NCBI GenBank assembly: GCA_017432325.1
Contig: JAFRJJ010000065.1
Span: 1-58,540, forward strand
Direction of reading: 5' to 3'
Source of the DNA: Solobacterium sp.
GTDB taxonomy: Bacteria > Bacillota_I > Bacilli_A > Erysipelotrichales > Erysipelotrichaceae
DNA: 58,540 bases
The notes below the pieces were generated by a model, which worked only from the letters and a program-made list of their open reading frames with translations, was not told the DNA's origin and did not search any database. Every line of letters starts with the position of its first letter. Positions within the stretch are counted from its first letter, which is position 1. This document shows, one piece after another, positions 42,949-50,807 of the stretch. A program made the translations under genes and the position numbers.

Positions 42949-43062
42949 ATGGATAAACAGGTATACCGCAGATACTGCGCTTTCTGGAAAGAGAACAACA
43001 GCGGTTATTATATTGAAGAATTCGCAGACATTCTGAAAAAACAATATGAAACAGATCAGTAA
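42949..43062 (+). CDS. Possible small protein, 37 residues
   Basis: The frame begins MDKQVYRRYCAFWKENNSG and ends ILKKQYETDQ. Amino-acid use looks protein-like, and a large hairpin follows at 43137. No ribosome site is visible. It could be a true small protein or a remnant. I do not recognise a family. Confidence 0.3.
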   Translation: MDKQVYRRYCAFWKENNSGYYIEEFADILKKQYETDQ

Positions 43063-43136
43063 AACTAATCGGAATCATCAGAAAACAAAATTGTTTGAAG
43101 ATCAATGCTGGTAAATTAAGGTAGTTGACAAAAAAG

Positions 43137-43180
43137 AAAAATCTGATTGTGTGGCAATCCACCACATGATCAGATTTTTT
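43137..43180. terminator. Large bidirectional stem-loop
   Basis: AAAATCTGATTGTGTGG pairs with CCACATGATCAGATTTT, apart from small mismatches. A T run follows on either strand. It separates the small ORF from the region before the tRNA. Confidence 0.7.
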
Positions 43181-43361
43181 CTGTGAAAGGCGCATTGAAA
43201 ACATCCTTTAGAAAACTGGTAATTTTCTGAAGAAACAATGTTCCGATGCTTGATAGATGAAAGACTGACAGGTACTTTTGGGAGAAGGACGGCTGGCAGC
43301 CTTTTTTTCTTTCTATCCGGAATCTAATCTATGAAGCTGCTTCAGTTTTTTCATGCTTCAT

Positions 43362-43436
43362 TTACCTCCTGGTTTTTTACTAATTTCATTAGTAAAAACA
43401 CAAAAAAAGCCGATTACGTGAGCATAATCGACTATA
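43362..43436 (-). repeat. Second copy of the terminator/ribosome-site module
   Basis: On the minus strand GTCGATTA...TAATCGGC and seven T form the tRNA terminator. It is followed by ACTAATGAAATTAGT and CCAGGAGGT, as at 17918-17985. Behind that ribosome site a 13-codon frame begins MKKLKQLHRL, likely spurious or a relic. Confidence 0.6.
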
Positions 43437-43450
43437 ACCTAAAGAATACG

Positions 43451-43534
43451 TGCCGCTGACCGGGCTCGAACCGGTATGGTATCGCTACCGGCAGATTTTG
43501 AGTCTACTGCGTCTGCCAATTCCGCCACAGCGGC
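43451..43534 (-). tRNA. tRNA-Leu (anticodon CAA)
   Basis: The minus strand folds into a class II tRNA: acceptor GCCGCTG/CAGCGGC, the D arm with TGGCAGACGC, anticodon stem GTAGA/TCTGC with loop CTCAAAA giving CAA, a variable arm (CGGTAGCGATACC) and T loop GGTTCGAGCCC. The discriminator base is A, as leucyl-tRNA synthetase requires. CCA is not encoded and must be added. A terminator with a T run follows at 43405-43432. Confidence 0.95.
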
Positions 43535-43562
43535 ATACGTGTATTTTAGCACCGTGTCAATA

Positions 43563-43596
43563 AAAGGGAAAGTCCTTTCACAAGAACTTTCCCTTT
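43563..43596 (-). terminator. Intrinsic terminator of the EF-G-like gene
   Basis: AAAGGGAAAGT and ACTTTCCCTTT form an eleven-pair stem followed by TTATTG on the minus strand, 17 bases past the stop codon. Confidence 0.8.
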
Positions 43597-43612
43597 GCTG
43601 TTGAGAGGCTGA

Positions 43613-45676
43613 TCAGTCTTTCTTTGCGTTCGCAACGACCTTGTCAGCGACATCTTTCGGAGCCGGCTGATAACGGTCAAACGCGATGACATACTTGCCG
43701 CGACCCTGTGTCATGGAACGCAGGTCGTTCGCGTATGTCAGCATTTCTGCCATCGGAGCTTCAGCTGTGATGACCTGGTCACCGTCGTCGTTCATTGACA
43801 TATCGAGGATCAGGCCGCGTCTCTTAGTGAAGTCGCCCATCAGTGTACCTGTGTAGGATTCAGGCGCTACAACAGTTACTTTGCCGATCGGTTCGAGCAG
43901 AACAGGATTTGCTTTCGGCATAGCAATATTGTAAGCAAGTCTTGCAGCTTCCTTGAAGGCAACTTCCTTGGAATCTACGGGATGATAGCTTCCATCGTAA
44001 AGTGTAGCCTTGACGCCGACGACCTTGAATCCTGCCAGAGGTCCCTTCTCCATGCAGTCTCTCAGACCCTGTTCTACAGGCGGGAAGTACTGCTTCGGAA
44101 CAGCACCGCCGAATACTTCTTCAGCGAATATCATGTCATCACTGTCAGTCGGTTCGAATCTTACCCAGACGTCACCATACTGGCCTGCGCCGCCGTTCTG
44201 CTTCTTGTATTTACCCTGAGCTTCAGCCTTGCCGCGGATCGTTTCACGATACTGGACTGTCGGTACAGTTGTCTCAACATCGACTCTGTACTTGGACTTC
44301 AGCTTGGAGATGATCAGATCGATGTGCTGGTCACCCATGACATAGAGGACCTGTTCATGTGTTTCAGCGTTCTTGACGAGGCGGATCGTTCCGTCTTCTT
44401 CGCACATGTTGCGGATACCGACAGACATCTTGTCTTCGTCAGCCTTTGTCTTCGGCCATACTGCATATCCCAGCATCGGCTGCGGATAATCGATCGGAGG
44501 ATATTTAACAACTCTGGATGTTGTGCACAGTGTGTCGTTTGTCTGTGTGTTCTGGAGCTTGACTACAGCACCGATATCACCGGTGAAGAGTTTGCCGACA
44601 CCGACCTGGTATTTGCCGTTGATGACATATACCTGGGAAACCTTTTCGTTCGCTTCCTTGGTGGAATTGTAGAGCTGGGAATCGGATGTCAGGACACCGC
44701 TCATAACTTTCAGATAGGAGATCTTGCCGACGAACGGGTCGATAACGCTCTTGAATACGAACGCGGACATTGCTTCGTTCTCGTTTGTTTCCATTTCGAT
44801 CGGATCGCCCTTGGCATTGATGCCGCGGATGGAACCCTTTTCCGCATAGCTCGGGAAGTATTCCGTGATCAGGTCAAGAATACGTTCGATACCTGTCTGC
44901 TTGTCTGCGCTGCCGCAGTATACAGGTCTGATATCACCGCTTCTGACGCCGATACGCAGTCCCTTAGCTACTTCGTGCATATCGAACTTTTCGCCTTCGA
45001 AGAATTTTTCCATCAGGTCATCATCGACACCGGCGATCGCCTCAGCGATGACATTGTAATATTCTTCAACCTGGTCAGCGAGGTTCGCGGGAACTTCCTG
45101 TGCTGTGTCATGGTTGTTGTAATACCAAGCCTTGTTGCGGAGGATGTTGACAGAACCGACGACCTTGCCGCCTTCAATGATCGGCATTTCGAACGGGATA
45201 ACAGACTGACCGAACTTACTGCGCAGTTCTTCCAGGATCTCTTCGAACTTGGCATTCGGGTCGTCCATCTTGTTGACAAAGAAAATCGTCGGGAGCTTTC
45301 TCTTTCCGGCAGCTTCTTTCCACGCACGTTCTGTACCGGCTTCAACGCCTTCTTTTGCGTCGACAACGATCAGCGCGTTATCGCCGACTGTCAGACCGGT
45401 CATCTCTTCGCCTTCGTAATCCATGTAGCCTGGTGTATCGATGAAGTTGATCTTCTTGTTCTTCCATTCTACAGGTGCCAGATGGCAGTAGCAGGACAGG
45501 CCTCTTTTGCCTTCTTCAGGGTCGAAGTTCAGGAAGGATGTACCGTCATTGGCTTTTCCGTAACGGTCGATCGCTTTTGTGAAATACATGCAGGACTCGA
45601 TCAGAGAGCTTTTTCCGGAGCCTGAATGTCCGAGAACCACTACATTACGGACTTCATTTGCAAGATAATCTTTCAT
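43613..45676 (-). CDS. EF-G-like translational GTPase (EF-G-2 type paralogue)
   Basis: This 687-residue protein has the five-domain plan of EF-G: P-loop GHSGSGKS at 16-23, DTPGY at 80-84, NKMD at 135-138, then domains II-V ending in QGRGKYVIAFDRYQP. The catalytic histidine of EF-G (DTPGH) is replaced by tyrosine and the switch I text (RGLSCYCH) differs from RGITI. These changes are typical of the EF-G-like subfamily that coexists with a true fusA, so a role other than routine translocation is likely. AAGGAGAT precedes the ATG. It lies 17 bases after the ankyrin gene. Confidence 0.87.
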   Translation of the reverse strand: MKDYLANEVRNVVVLGHSGSGKSSLIESCMYFTKAIDRYGKANDGTSFLNFDPEEGKRGLSCYCHLAPVEWKNKKINFIDTPGYMDYEGEEMTGLTVGDNALIVVDAKEGVEAGTERAWKEAAGKRKLPTIFFVNKMDDPNAKFEEILEELRSKFGQSVIPFEMPIIEGGKVVGSVNILRNKAWYYNNHDTAQEVPANLADQVEEYYNVIAEAIAGVDDDLMEKFFEGEKFDMHEVAKGLRIGVRSGDIRPVYCGSADKQTGIERILDLITEYFPSYAEKGSIRGINAKGDPIEMETNENEAMSAFVFKSVIDPFVGKISYLKVMSGVLTSDSQLYNSTKEANEKVSQVYVINGKYQVGVGKLFTGDIGAVVKLQNTQTNDTLCTTSRVVKYPPIDYPQPMLGYAVWPKTKADEDKMSVGIRNMCEEDGTIRLVKNAETHEQVLYVMGDQHIDLIISKLKSKYRVDVETTVPTVQYRETIRGKAEAQGKYKKQNGGAGQYGDVWVRFEPTDSDDMIFAEEVFGGAVPKQYFPPVEQGLRDCMEKGPLAGFKVVGVKATLYDGSYHPVDSKEVAFKEAARLAYNIAMPKANPVLLEPIGKVTVVAPESYTGTLMGDFTKRRGLILDMSMNDDGDQVITAEAPMAEMLTYANDLRSMTQGRGKYVIAFDRYQPAPKDVADKVVANAKKD

Positions 45677-45693
45677 ATATTTTTATGATCTCC

Positions 45694-46362
45694 TTATTTC
45701 AAAATATCCTTCAGGTCAGCCAGGCATTCCTTACGTACGTAATGGATCGCCTTGTTGCCGTTATAGTCCAGAATCTCCTTATCTGCGCCATGTTCAAGCA
45801 GATAATTTACCAGTTCCGGGAATCCGCTGTATGCAGCTCTCATCAGAGCTGTGCATCCTCTGCCGTCAACAGCGTTTACATTTGCGCCGCTGTCGATCAG
45901 GAAACGGATAACGTCGAGTTTATATGCGTTGACAGCCTCCATCAGAGCTGTTCTTCCCTGCTCATCCTGTGCATCCAGGTTGGCGCCTTTGCCGACCAGA
46001 TACTCAACAACTTCCTCTTCACCCAGCAGTGATGCTCTCATGAGAGCGGTTCTGCCTTTATTATCGTGGGAGTTGACGTCTGCTCCTGCATGTTCCAGCA
46101 TTTTGCAGATACCCAGATGTCCCTTTTTCGCTGCGCCCATCAGCGCTGTCTTGTTGTTCTTGTCGCGTGCTCTGGGATCCGCCCCGTTATCGAGCAGGAA
46201 ACGTACGATATCTTCATACCCACGCTTTGCACTGCGCATCAGTGCTGTGCGGCCGTCACCATTCTGAATGTTGACGTTCGCGCCCTTTGATACCATAGCG
46301 CATACCTTGGCGAAATCGCCCCTGGCTGCCGCATCAAAGAATTCCTGATTTGTCTGATCCAT
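45694..46362 (-). CDS. Ankyrin-repeat protein
   Basis: This 222-residue protein is built of about six ankyrin repeats (GRTALMRSAKRGYEDIVRFLLDNGADP and similar units, each roughly 33 residues), so it is a protein-interaction scaffold without an enzymatic domain. No signal peptide is present. AAGGAGG precedes the ATG. It forms an operon with the EF-G-like gene, separated by 17 bases, which suggests it binds that GTPase or its substrate. The operon begins with a leader that looks like an attenuator (46378-46593). Confidence 0.87.
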   Translation of the reverse strand: MDQTNQEFFDAAARGDFAKVCAMVSKGANVNIQNGDGRTALMRSAKRGYEDIVRFLLDNGADPRARDKNNKTALMGAAKKGHLGICKMLEHAGADVNSHDNKGRTALMRASLLGEEEVVEYLVGKGANLDAQDEQGRTALMEAVNAYKLDVIRFLIDSGANVNAVDGRGCTALMRAAYSGFPELVNYLLEHGADKEILDYNGNKAIHYVRKECLADLKDILK

Positions 46363-46377
46363 AATTTTCCTCCTTAT

Positions 46378-46430
46378 TACGTGTCAGTATTTTTTTGTTC
46401 AAAAAAGATGGACACGTACTACGCCCATCT
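46378..46430 (-). promoter_or_regulatory. Candidate transcription attenuator
   Basis: On the minus strand AGATGG (46425-46430) and CCATCT (46406-46411) form a terminator with six T. An alternative eight-pair stem, TACGTGTC/GACACGTA (46411-46418 with 46378-46385), uses bases in that terminator loop and its 3' arm. The two cannot both form simply. The leader ORF stop codon lies in the 5' arm, so translation would block the terminator. Confidence 0.55.
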
Positions 46431-46530
46431 AAAAAACACATTTTTTAACAGTATCCACCCCGCCGAAAAGAAGTTCCTCCGTTCCGAAAGAAGTGACAGA
46501 AAAAGCAAATGTTGTACCAACAGGTCTCAT
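46429..46530 (-). CDS. Putative 33-residue leader peptide
   Basis: GGAG lies eight bases before the ATG at 46530, and a good promoter lies 36 bases upstream. The peptide starts MRPVGTTFAFSVTSFG and ends FGGVDTVKKCVF. It is rich in Phe, Val, Thr and Gly. Its stop codon is part of the 5' arm of a terminator hairpin, as in leader peptides of attenuated operons. The downstream genes encode an ankyrin protein and an EF-G-like GTPase, so ribosome stalling may be the signal. A free small protein is the alternative. Confidence 0.5.
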   Translation of the reverse strand: MRPVGTTFAFSVTSFGTEELLFGGVDTVKKCVF

Positions 46531-46565
46531 GATATCAACTCCATTCTGTATACTGTTCTGCCTAT

Positions 46566-46593
46566 ATTGTATCGGAAACCTTAAAATGTTCAA
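46566..46593 (-). promoter_or_regulatory. Promoter of the ankyrin/EF-G-like operon
   Basis: TTGAAC (46588-46593) and TACAAT (46566-46571) on the minus strand are separated by 16 bases. The leader peptide follows, then the ankyrin gene about 195 bases further on. Confidence 0.65.
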
Positions 46594-46667
46594 CCGAAAT
46601 CCCTTTGATTTGGATAATTCAGACAAAAATCACATTTTTCATCTGAAAGCATTTTCAGTCCCGTTTT

Positions 46668-47351
46668 TTACTTCAGATATCCGTTCCAGAGATCATACTT
46701 CGGCATATGCCTGTAGACCTCCGCATAAAATGCGGAAGAATGGTTCTGCACCAGGAAATGGACATATTCATGGAGCAGGACAGACTCAAACGCTTCCCTG
46801 GGGTAGTGGATCAGTCGGATGGACAGCGTGATCTTGTGTTCCGCGGGCTTGCACACGCCCCACCTGGATGTCATGAACCGGGTATGGATCGAGGGAAGCG
46901 GCAGATGATGTTTACGGCAGATCGCCTCATCCCATTGTCCTCTGGATTCATCAGCCATGATCATCAGCTGTTCCGAAGCGTATTTCCGGAACGTCTTTGT
47001 GATCCGTTCTTCACTGAAGTCCTTCAGGAAGAATGTCATGATGTCGCCTTCCATGACAATACGGTCTCTGGAAGCCTCCACATACCTGACATACTTCTTT
47101 GTTCCCAGCCACCATATGACAGGAGAATCCGTTCCTTCCTGATTGACCGTTTCCTTTTTTCTGACACTTGTGAGCGCTTTTGCGATCCAGCCCTCTTTGG
47201 ACTGAATAAACTGCCTGATCCGTGTCTCACTGACCGACTTCGCGCAGGAAATACGCAGACTGCCGTCCGGATTCACTCTGAGATACATATTTCTGATGCG
47301 CTTGCGTTCCACATGGACCTGTGTCAGCCTGCCGTTTACGTATACTTCCAT
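46668..47351 (-). CDS. YgjP-like (DUF45) metallopeptidase
   Basis: This 227-residue protein has an N-terminal beta-rich segment (RNMYLRVNPDGSLRISC) and a C-terminal zinc protease domain with HEYVHFLVQNHS, where the two histidines and the glutamate form the HExxH site. RWGVCKP and a terminal YDLWNGYL are typical of the SprT/YgjP family. The physiological substrate is unknown. The ribosome site is weak (GAGCAGGA). The gene stands alone between two terminators. Confidence 0.85.
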   Translation of the reverse strand: MEVYVNGRLTQVHVERKRIRNMYLRVNPDGSLRISCAKSVSETRIRQFIQSKEGWIAKALTSVRKKETVNQEGTDSPVIWWLGTKKYVRYVEASRDRIVMEGDIMTFFLKDFSEERITKTFRKYASEQLMIMADESRGQWDEAICRKHHLPLPSIHTRFMTSRWGVCKPAEHKITLSIRLIHYPREAFESVLLHEYVHFLVQNHSSAFYAEVYRHMPKYDLWNGYLK

Positions 47352-47426
47352 TCCTGCTCACTTTCTGAAGTATTCTGACACATGAAACGTTCTTTGACAA
47401 TGCTCACGGAGCGAAGAAAGCGCATG

Positions 47427-47447
47427 AAAAAAGCAGCCGCAGCTGCT
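47427..47447 (-). terminator. Intrinsic terminator
   Basis: AGCAGC-TGCG-GCTGCT followed by six T on the minus strand ends the aldo/keto reductase gene. Confidence 0.85.
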
Positions 47448-47466
47448 CTTCCTTGTCTGACTGTTA

Positions 47467-48384
47467 TCAGGGCAGACGGTTGCCTGCAGCTTTGTACAGG
47501 TCATACCATTCTCTTCTGGTGAGTGTGATATCCGCTGCCTCTGCCGCATGGATCAGACGTTCTGCCTTCGTCGTGCCTGTGATGACCTGCATCTTTCCGG
47601 GTATTCTCAGGATCCACGCATATGCGATCGAATCTGTTCCGACCCCGTACTTTTCAGCCAGTTCGTTCAGTTTTTCATTCAGTTCCGCAAATGCTTCATT
47701 TGCCAGGAATGTTCCGGTAAAGTATCCGACCTGAAGCGGTGACCATGCCTGGACTGCCATCTTGTTGATGCGGCAGTATTCCAGCGTTCCGCCGTCACGC
47801 ATGACAGCAGGGTCATGTACCATATCCACGTTGAATCCTGCATCCAGCAGAGGCGTATGGGCAATGGACAGCTGAAGCTGGTTGGCTGTCAGCGGGAACT
47901 TCACGGCTGTTTTCAGCAGTTCCATCTGCGAAGGATTCTGATTGGAAACACCGAAGCTCAGGACTTTTCCTGCTTCATACAGTTCGGTAAACGCTTCCGC
48001 GACCTTTTCCGGTTCCATCAGGGCATCCGGTCTGTGCAGCAGCAGGGAATCTACATGATCTGTTCCCAGACGCTGCAGACTGCCGTTTACAGCTTCCAGA
48101 ATATGTTCCTTGCTGAAATCAAACATTCCCTGGTTGATCCCGCATTTTGTCTGCAGGAACATTCTGTCTCTTAATTCCGGCTCTGCGGCAAATACTTCAC
48201 CAAACACTTCTTCACTGCGTCCCCTGCCGTAAATATCCGCATGATCAAAGAAATTGATGCCGTGATCCAGCGCAGCGTGCACCAGTTCCGATACTTCTTC
48301 CCTGGTCATTCTTGCAATTCTCATACAGCCGGCGCCGATCACTGAAACATCTTTGTTCAATCCGCATAATTGTATGTACTTCAT
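47467..48384 (-). CDS. Aldo/keto reductase
   Basis: This 305-residue NADPH-dependent reductase has a TIM barrel. The catalytic set is visible: D47 and Y52 in FFDHADIYGRGRSE, a lysine in FLQTKCGI and a histidine in DSLLLHRPDAL. The C-terminal GTTKAERLIHAAEA binds the nucleotide. It resembles YdhF-type enzymes that reduce aldehydes or ketones. AGGAGG precedes the ATG. The substrate cannot be inferred from the context. Confidence 0.88.
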   Translation of the reverse strand: MKYIQLCGLNKDVSVIGAGCMRIARMTREEVSELVHAALDHGINFFDHADIYGRGRSEEVFGEVFAAEPELRDRMFLQTKCGINQGMFDFSKEHILEAVNGSLQRLGTDHVDSLLLHRPDALMEPEKVAEAFTELYEAGKVLSFGVSNQNPSQMELLKTAVKFPLTANQLQLSIAHTPLLDAGFNVDMVHDPAVMRDGGTLEYCRINKMAVQAWSPLQVGYFTGTFLANEAFAELNEKLNELAEKYGVGTDSIAYAWILRIPGKMQVITGTTKAERLIHAAEAADITLTRREWYDLYKAAGNRLP

Positions 48385-48427
48385 AGATTCCTCCTGTACT
48401 CAACGTAACAGAATGGAGAACAAAAGA

Positions 48428-48452
48428 AAAGAAGTGTGCACTCACACTTCTG
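48428..48452 (-). terminator. Terminator overlapping a stop codon
   Basis: AGAAGTGTG-AGTG-CACACTTCT with TTTTC ends the maltodextrin operon. The left arm includes the last codons of the phosphatase gene. Confidence 0.8.
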
Positions 48453-49227
48453 CAGATTCTGTATAAAATTCTCTCAAGCGCTCCCGGCGTTCCCGGTCCA
48501 GGCCGAACTGCGCCTCAAAATAGGCATCATATGACGGATAAGCCCGCAGGATCGATTTCAATGAGTACTCCGCCGAGCTGCGGTTGACTCCTTCATAGCC
48601 CGTCAGAAGCTCACGGAATTCCGGATGCAGGGCAAGGATCTCTTTCCGTTCTTCCAGGAAGCGTTCAATGACTTCCATGCGGTATTCATTTGTCTTCATG
48701 TAGTCATTCAGTACCGTTTCTTCATCCGCGCCGAGAGCCAGCAGGATCAGCGCTGCGCCGATCCCCGTACGGTCTTTCCCGGCCGAGCAGTGAAACAATA
48801 CCGGAACATTCCCTGCTTCGATCTCCTCAAACATCTTCTGATATGCCCCGGCGAACGGAAGTCCGCCGTACATCATCTCCAGGAAGTTTGACGCGTTCTC
48901 GGCGTGACTGGCATGATTCGTGCTTTCCTTGATCGCTTCAGGTGAAAGATCGATCTCTTTTCCGGAAGAGTCCGTCAATGCGGAAACCGGATGATAGGCT
49001 GCTCCCGGCAGCCGGGGATCCGGCGTGAAACGCCGTTCATAGTCAGAGCGCAGATCAAATACAGACCTGATCCCAAGTGACCTGACCAGCTCCAGTTCCT
49101 CTTCATTCAGCAGGCCCAGGGCTCCTGTCCGGTAGAATATTCCGTGCCTGACGACTCTGCCCCCGCTGACCGGTATGCCTCCCAGCTCCCGGAAATTCAT
49201 CTCTTTTCTGATCCTGCTCAACACCAT
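48442..49227 (-). CDS. Tyrosine/dual-specificity protein phosphatase
   Basis: This 261-residue phosphatase of the Y_phosphatase3 (SIW14/LipA-like) class has the P-loop signature HCSAGKDRTG, with the catalytic cysteine and arginine, and FDLRSDYER as the general-acid region. The N-terminal NFRELGG motif is typical. I use the ATG at 49227 behind AGAGG; an ATG at 49257 overlaps the previous stop (ATGA) and is an alternative. It is the last gene of the maltodextrin operon. Family members dephosphorylate proteins or phosphoinositides; a role with sugar phosphates is not established. Confidence 0.83.
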   Translation of the reverse strand: MVLSRIRKEMNFRELGGIPVSGGRVVRHGIFYRTGALGLLNEEELELVRSLGIRSVFDLRSDYERRFTPDPRLPGAAYHPVSALTDSSGKEIDLSPEAIKESTNHASHAENASNFLEMMYGGLPFAGAYQKMFEEIEAGNVPVLFHCSAGKDRTGIGAALILLALGADEETVLNDYMKTNEYRMEVIERFLEERKEILALHPEFRELLTGYEGVNRSSAEYSLKSILRAYPSYDAYFEAQFGLDRERRERLREFYTESAEV

Positions 49228-49253
49228 CTGACGTCCTCTTGCTTTCGTCATTA

Positions 49254-50792
49254 TCATAACACAGTAAAAACAAGGAATGACTGCGCGCCGGCAAACAGTT
49301 CTCCGTTCTCAAGCCTGCCTGAACCGATCCCGTATATCAGTGATCCGTTTAATGCACACGGTATCCGCAGGACATGCTCAGACGGATTGACTGCCATCAG
49401 AAGCGGACCCCTGCGGTATACAAACGGCAGTTTTCCGTATTCTGCATAAACGATCTCAAACGGTCCGTCTGCCTTCAGGTCATCGTGTTCATGTCTGAGC
49501 CTGATCAGATCCCTGACTGCTGCATACAGGGAATCCGGATCATTGATCTGATCCGACACAGTCGGGGCATCAGGTGAACTGTCCGTCGGGAGATATGGTT
49601 CATCCGAAGCGGAGAACCCATGGTTCTTTCCGTGATCCCACTGCATGGGTGTACGGGAACCTGTCCTCTGGTAGCCGCCTTCCTTTGTCTTCACATCCAG
49701 GTATCTCATGCCGATCTCATCCCCGTAATAGACAAAGGGAACGCCCGGCATCGTCAGGATAAATGCATAAGCAAGCTTCAGTTCACGCACAGACAATGTT
49801 CTTGCCGGGCGCGGAGTATCGTGATTGCAGGTAAACATGGAAATATATCCGTTTTCCTTTGTTGCGCTGTACTTCGGAAGCCAGTCATCCAGGAAGCGCA
49901 TGATATCCCCGTTTCCGTCCTTCTTGAAGAAGCTGTGGTCACCGCCTTCTGTTTCATAATCCCTCAGCAGGGTATTGTAGCCGTTGTAATGATGGTCCAG
50001 ATAAAAGTCCATCGCAAATCCGCCTCCGTTGATAGCCTGCACGGGGTTGGACCATTCACTGACCATTGCGGCATCAGGATATTCTTTCTCCAGCATGTCG
50101 TGGATATTGCGCCAGACAGCAGCTGTCGCCGACTTGTTTTCATCATCGTTTTTGACCAGGGAGTCTGCCATATCCACACGGAAACCGTCACATCCGTGAT
50201 CCAGCCAGAACCGCATGACATCCTTCATAGCTTCCCTTGTGGAAACAGCATCTTCAGAATCAGGTGCGCTCATCCATTCCTCACTGCGGTGCAGCCAGCC
50301 GTAATTCAGGGCAGGCTGCGAAGCAAAGAAGTTCAGCATATACGAGCCTTCCCGCTCCTTCATGCCGCTGATATACGGATGATCCGCGATCCCCTGGAAG
50401 GCATTTGAAGTCCAGACGTATCTTCCGCTGTACGCATTCGGTTCCGCTCTGCAGGACTCGGCAAACCAGGGATGCTGGTCGGATGTATGTCCCGGAACAA
50501 GGTCCAGGAATACCCTGATCCCTCTCGTGTGTGCCTGTCTGAAAAGTTCATACAGGTCTTCGTTGGTTCCGTAACGCGGAGCGACTTTCTTATAATCCCG
50601 TACATCATATCCGGCATCCATGAACGGGGAATCAAAGCAGGGATTGATCCAGAGGGCATTGCAGCCAAGATCCCTGATATAGTCAAGCTTCCTGATAATA
50701 CCCTGCAGATCACCGATCCCGTCATTGTCCGTATCATAGAAAGACTGCGGATAGATCTCATAGAAAACCGCGTCATTCAGCCATTTTTTCAT
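49254..50792 (-). CDS. GH13 alpha-glucosidase-like enzyme
   Basis: This 512-residue cytoplasmic enzyme is of the GH13 alpha-amylase family. WLNDAVFYEIYPQSFYDTDNDGIGDL begins the barrel, GFRVDMAD carries the nucleophile aspartate, MVSEWSN the acid/base glutamate and FTCNHDTPR the third aspartate. It has no signal peptide, so it likely hydrolyses oligosaccharides imported by the adjacent ABC transporter, releasing glucose. Oligo-1,6-glucosidase or neopullulanase activity cannot be excluded. The gene is 15 bases after the amylase gene. Confidence 0.87.
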   Translation of the reverse strand: MKKWLNDAVFYEIYPQSFYDTDNDGIGDLQGIIRKLDYIRDLGCNALWINPCFDSPFMDAGYDVRDYKKVAPRYGTNEDLYELFRQAHTRGIRVFLDLVPGHTSDQHPWFAESCRAEPNAYSGRYVWTSNAFQGIADHPYISGMKEREGSYMLNFFASQPALNYGWLHRSEEWMSAPDSEDAVSTREAMKDVMRFWLDHGCDGFRVDMADSLVKNDDENKSATAAVWRNIHDMLEKEYPDAAMVSEWSNPVQAINGGGFAMDFYLDHHYNGYNTLLRDYETEGGDHSFFKKDGNGDIMRFLDDWLPKYSATKENGYISMFTCNHDTPRPARTLSVRELKLAYAFILTMPGVPFVYYGDEIGMRYLDVKTKEGGYQRTGSRTPMQWDHGKNHGFSASDEPYLPTDSSPDAPTVSDQINDPDSLYAAVRDLIRLRHEHDDLKADGPFEIVYAEYGKLPFVYRRGPLLMAVNPSEHVLRIPCALNGSLIYGIGSGRLENGELFAGAQSFLVFTVL

Positions 50793-50807
50793 CTGTTTCT
50801 CCCTCTG

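Noticed and set aside
43330..43378. Tiny frames behind the CCAGGAGGT of the repeated module
   Set aside because: Only 12-13 codons and not conserved at the second copy (17918); left as part of the repeat.
43982..45625. 547-codon plus-strand frame opposite the EF-G-like gene
   Set aside because: It is a mirror of the GTPase codons, with Cys- and Leu-rich text, no domain and no ribosome site.
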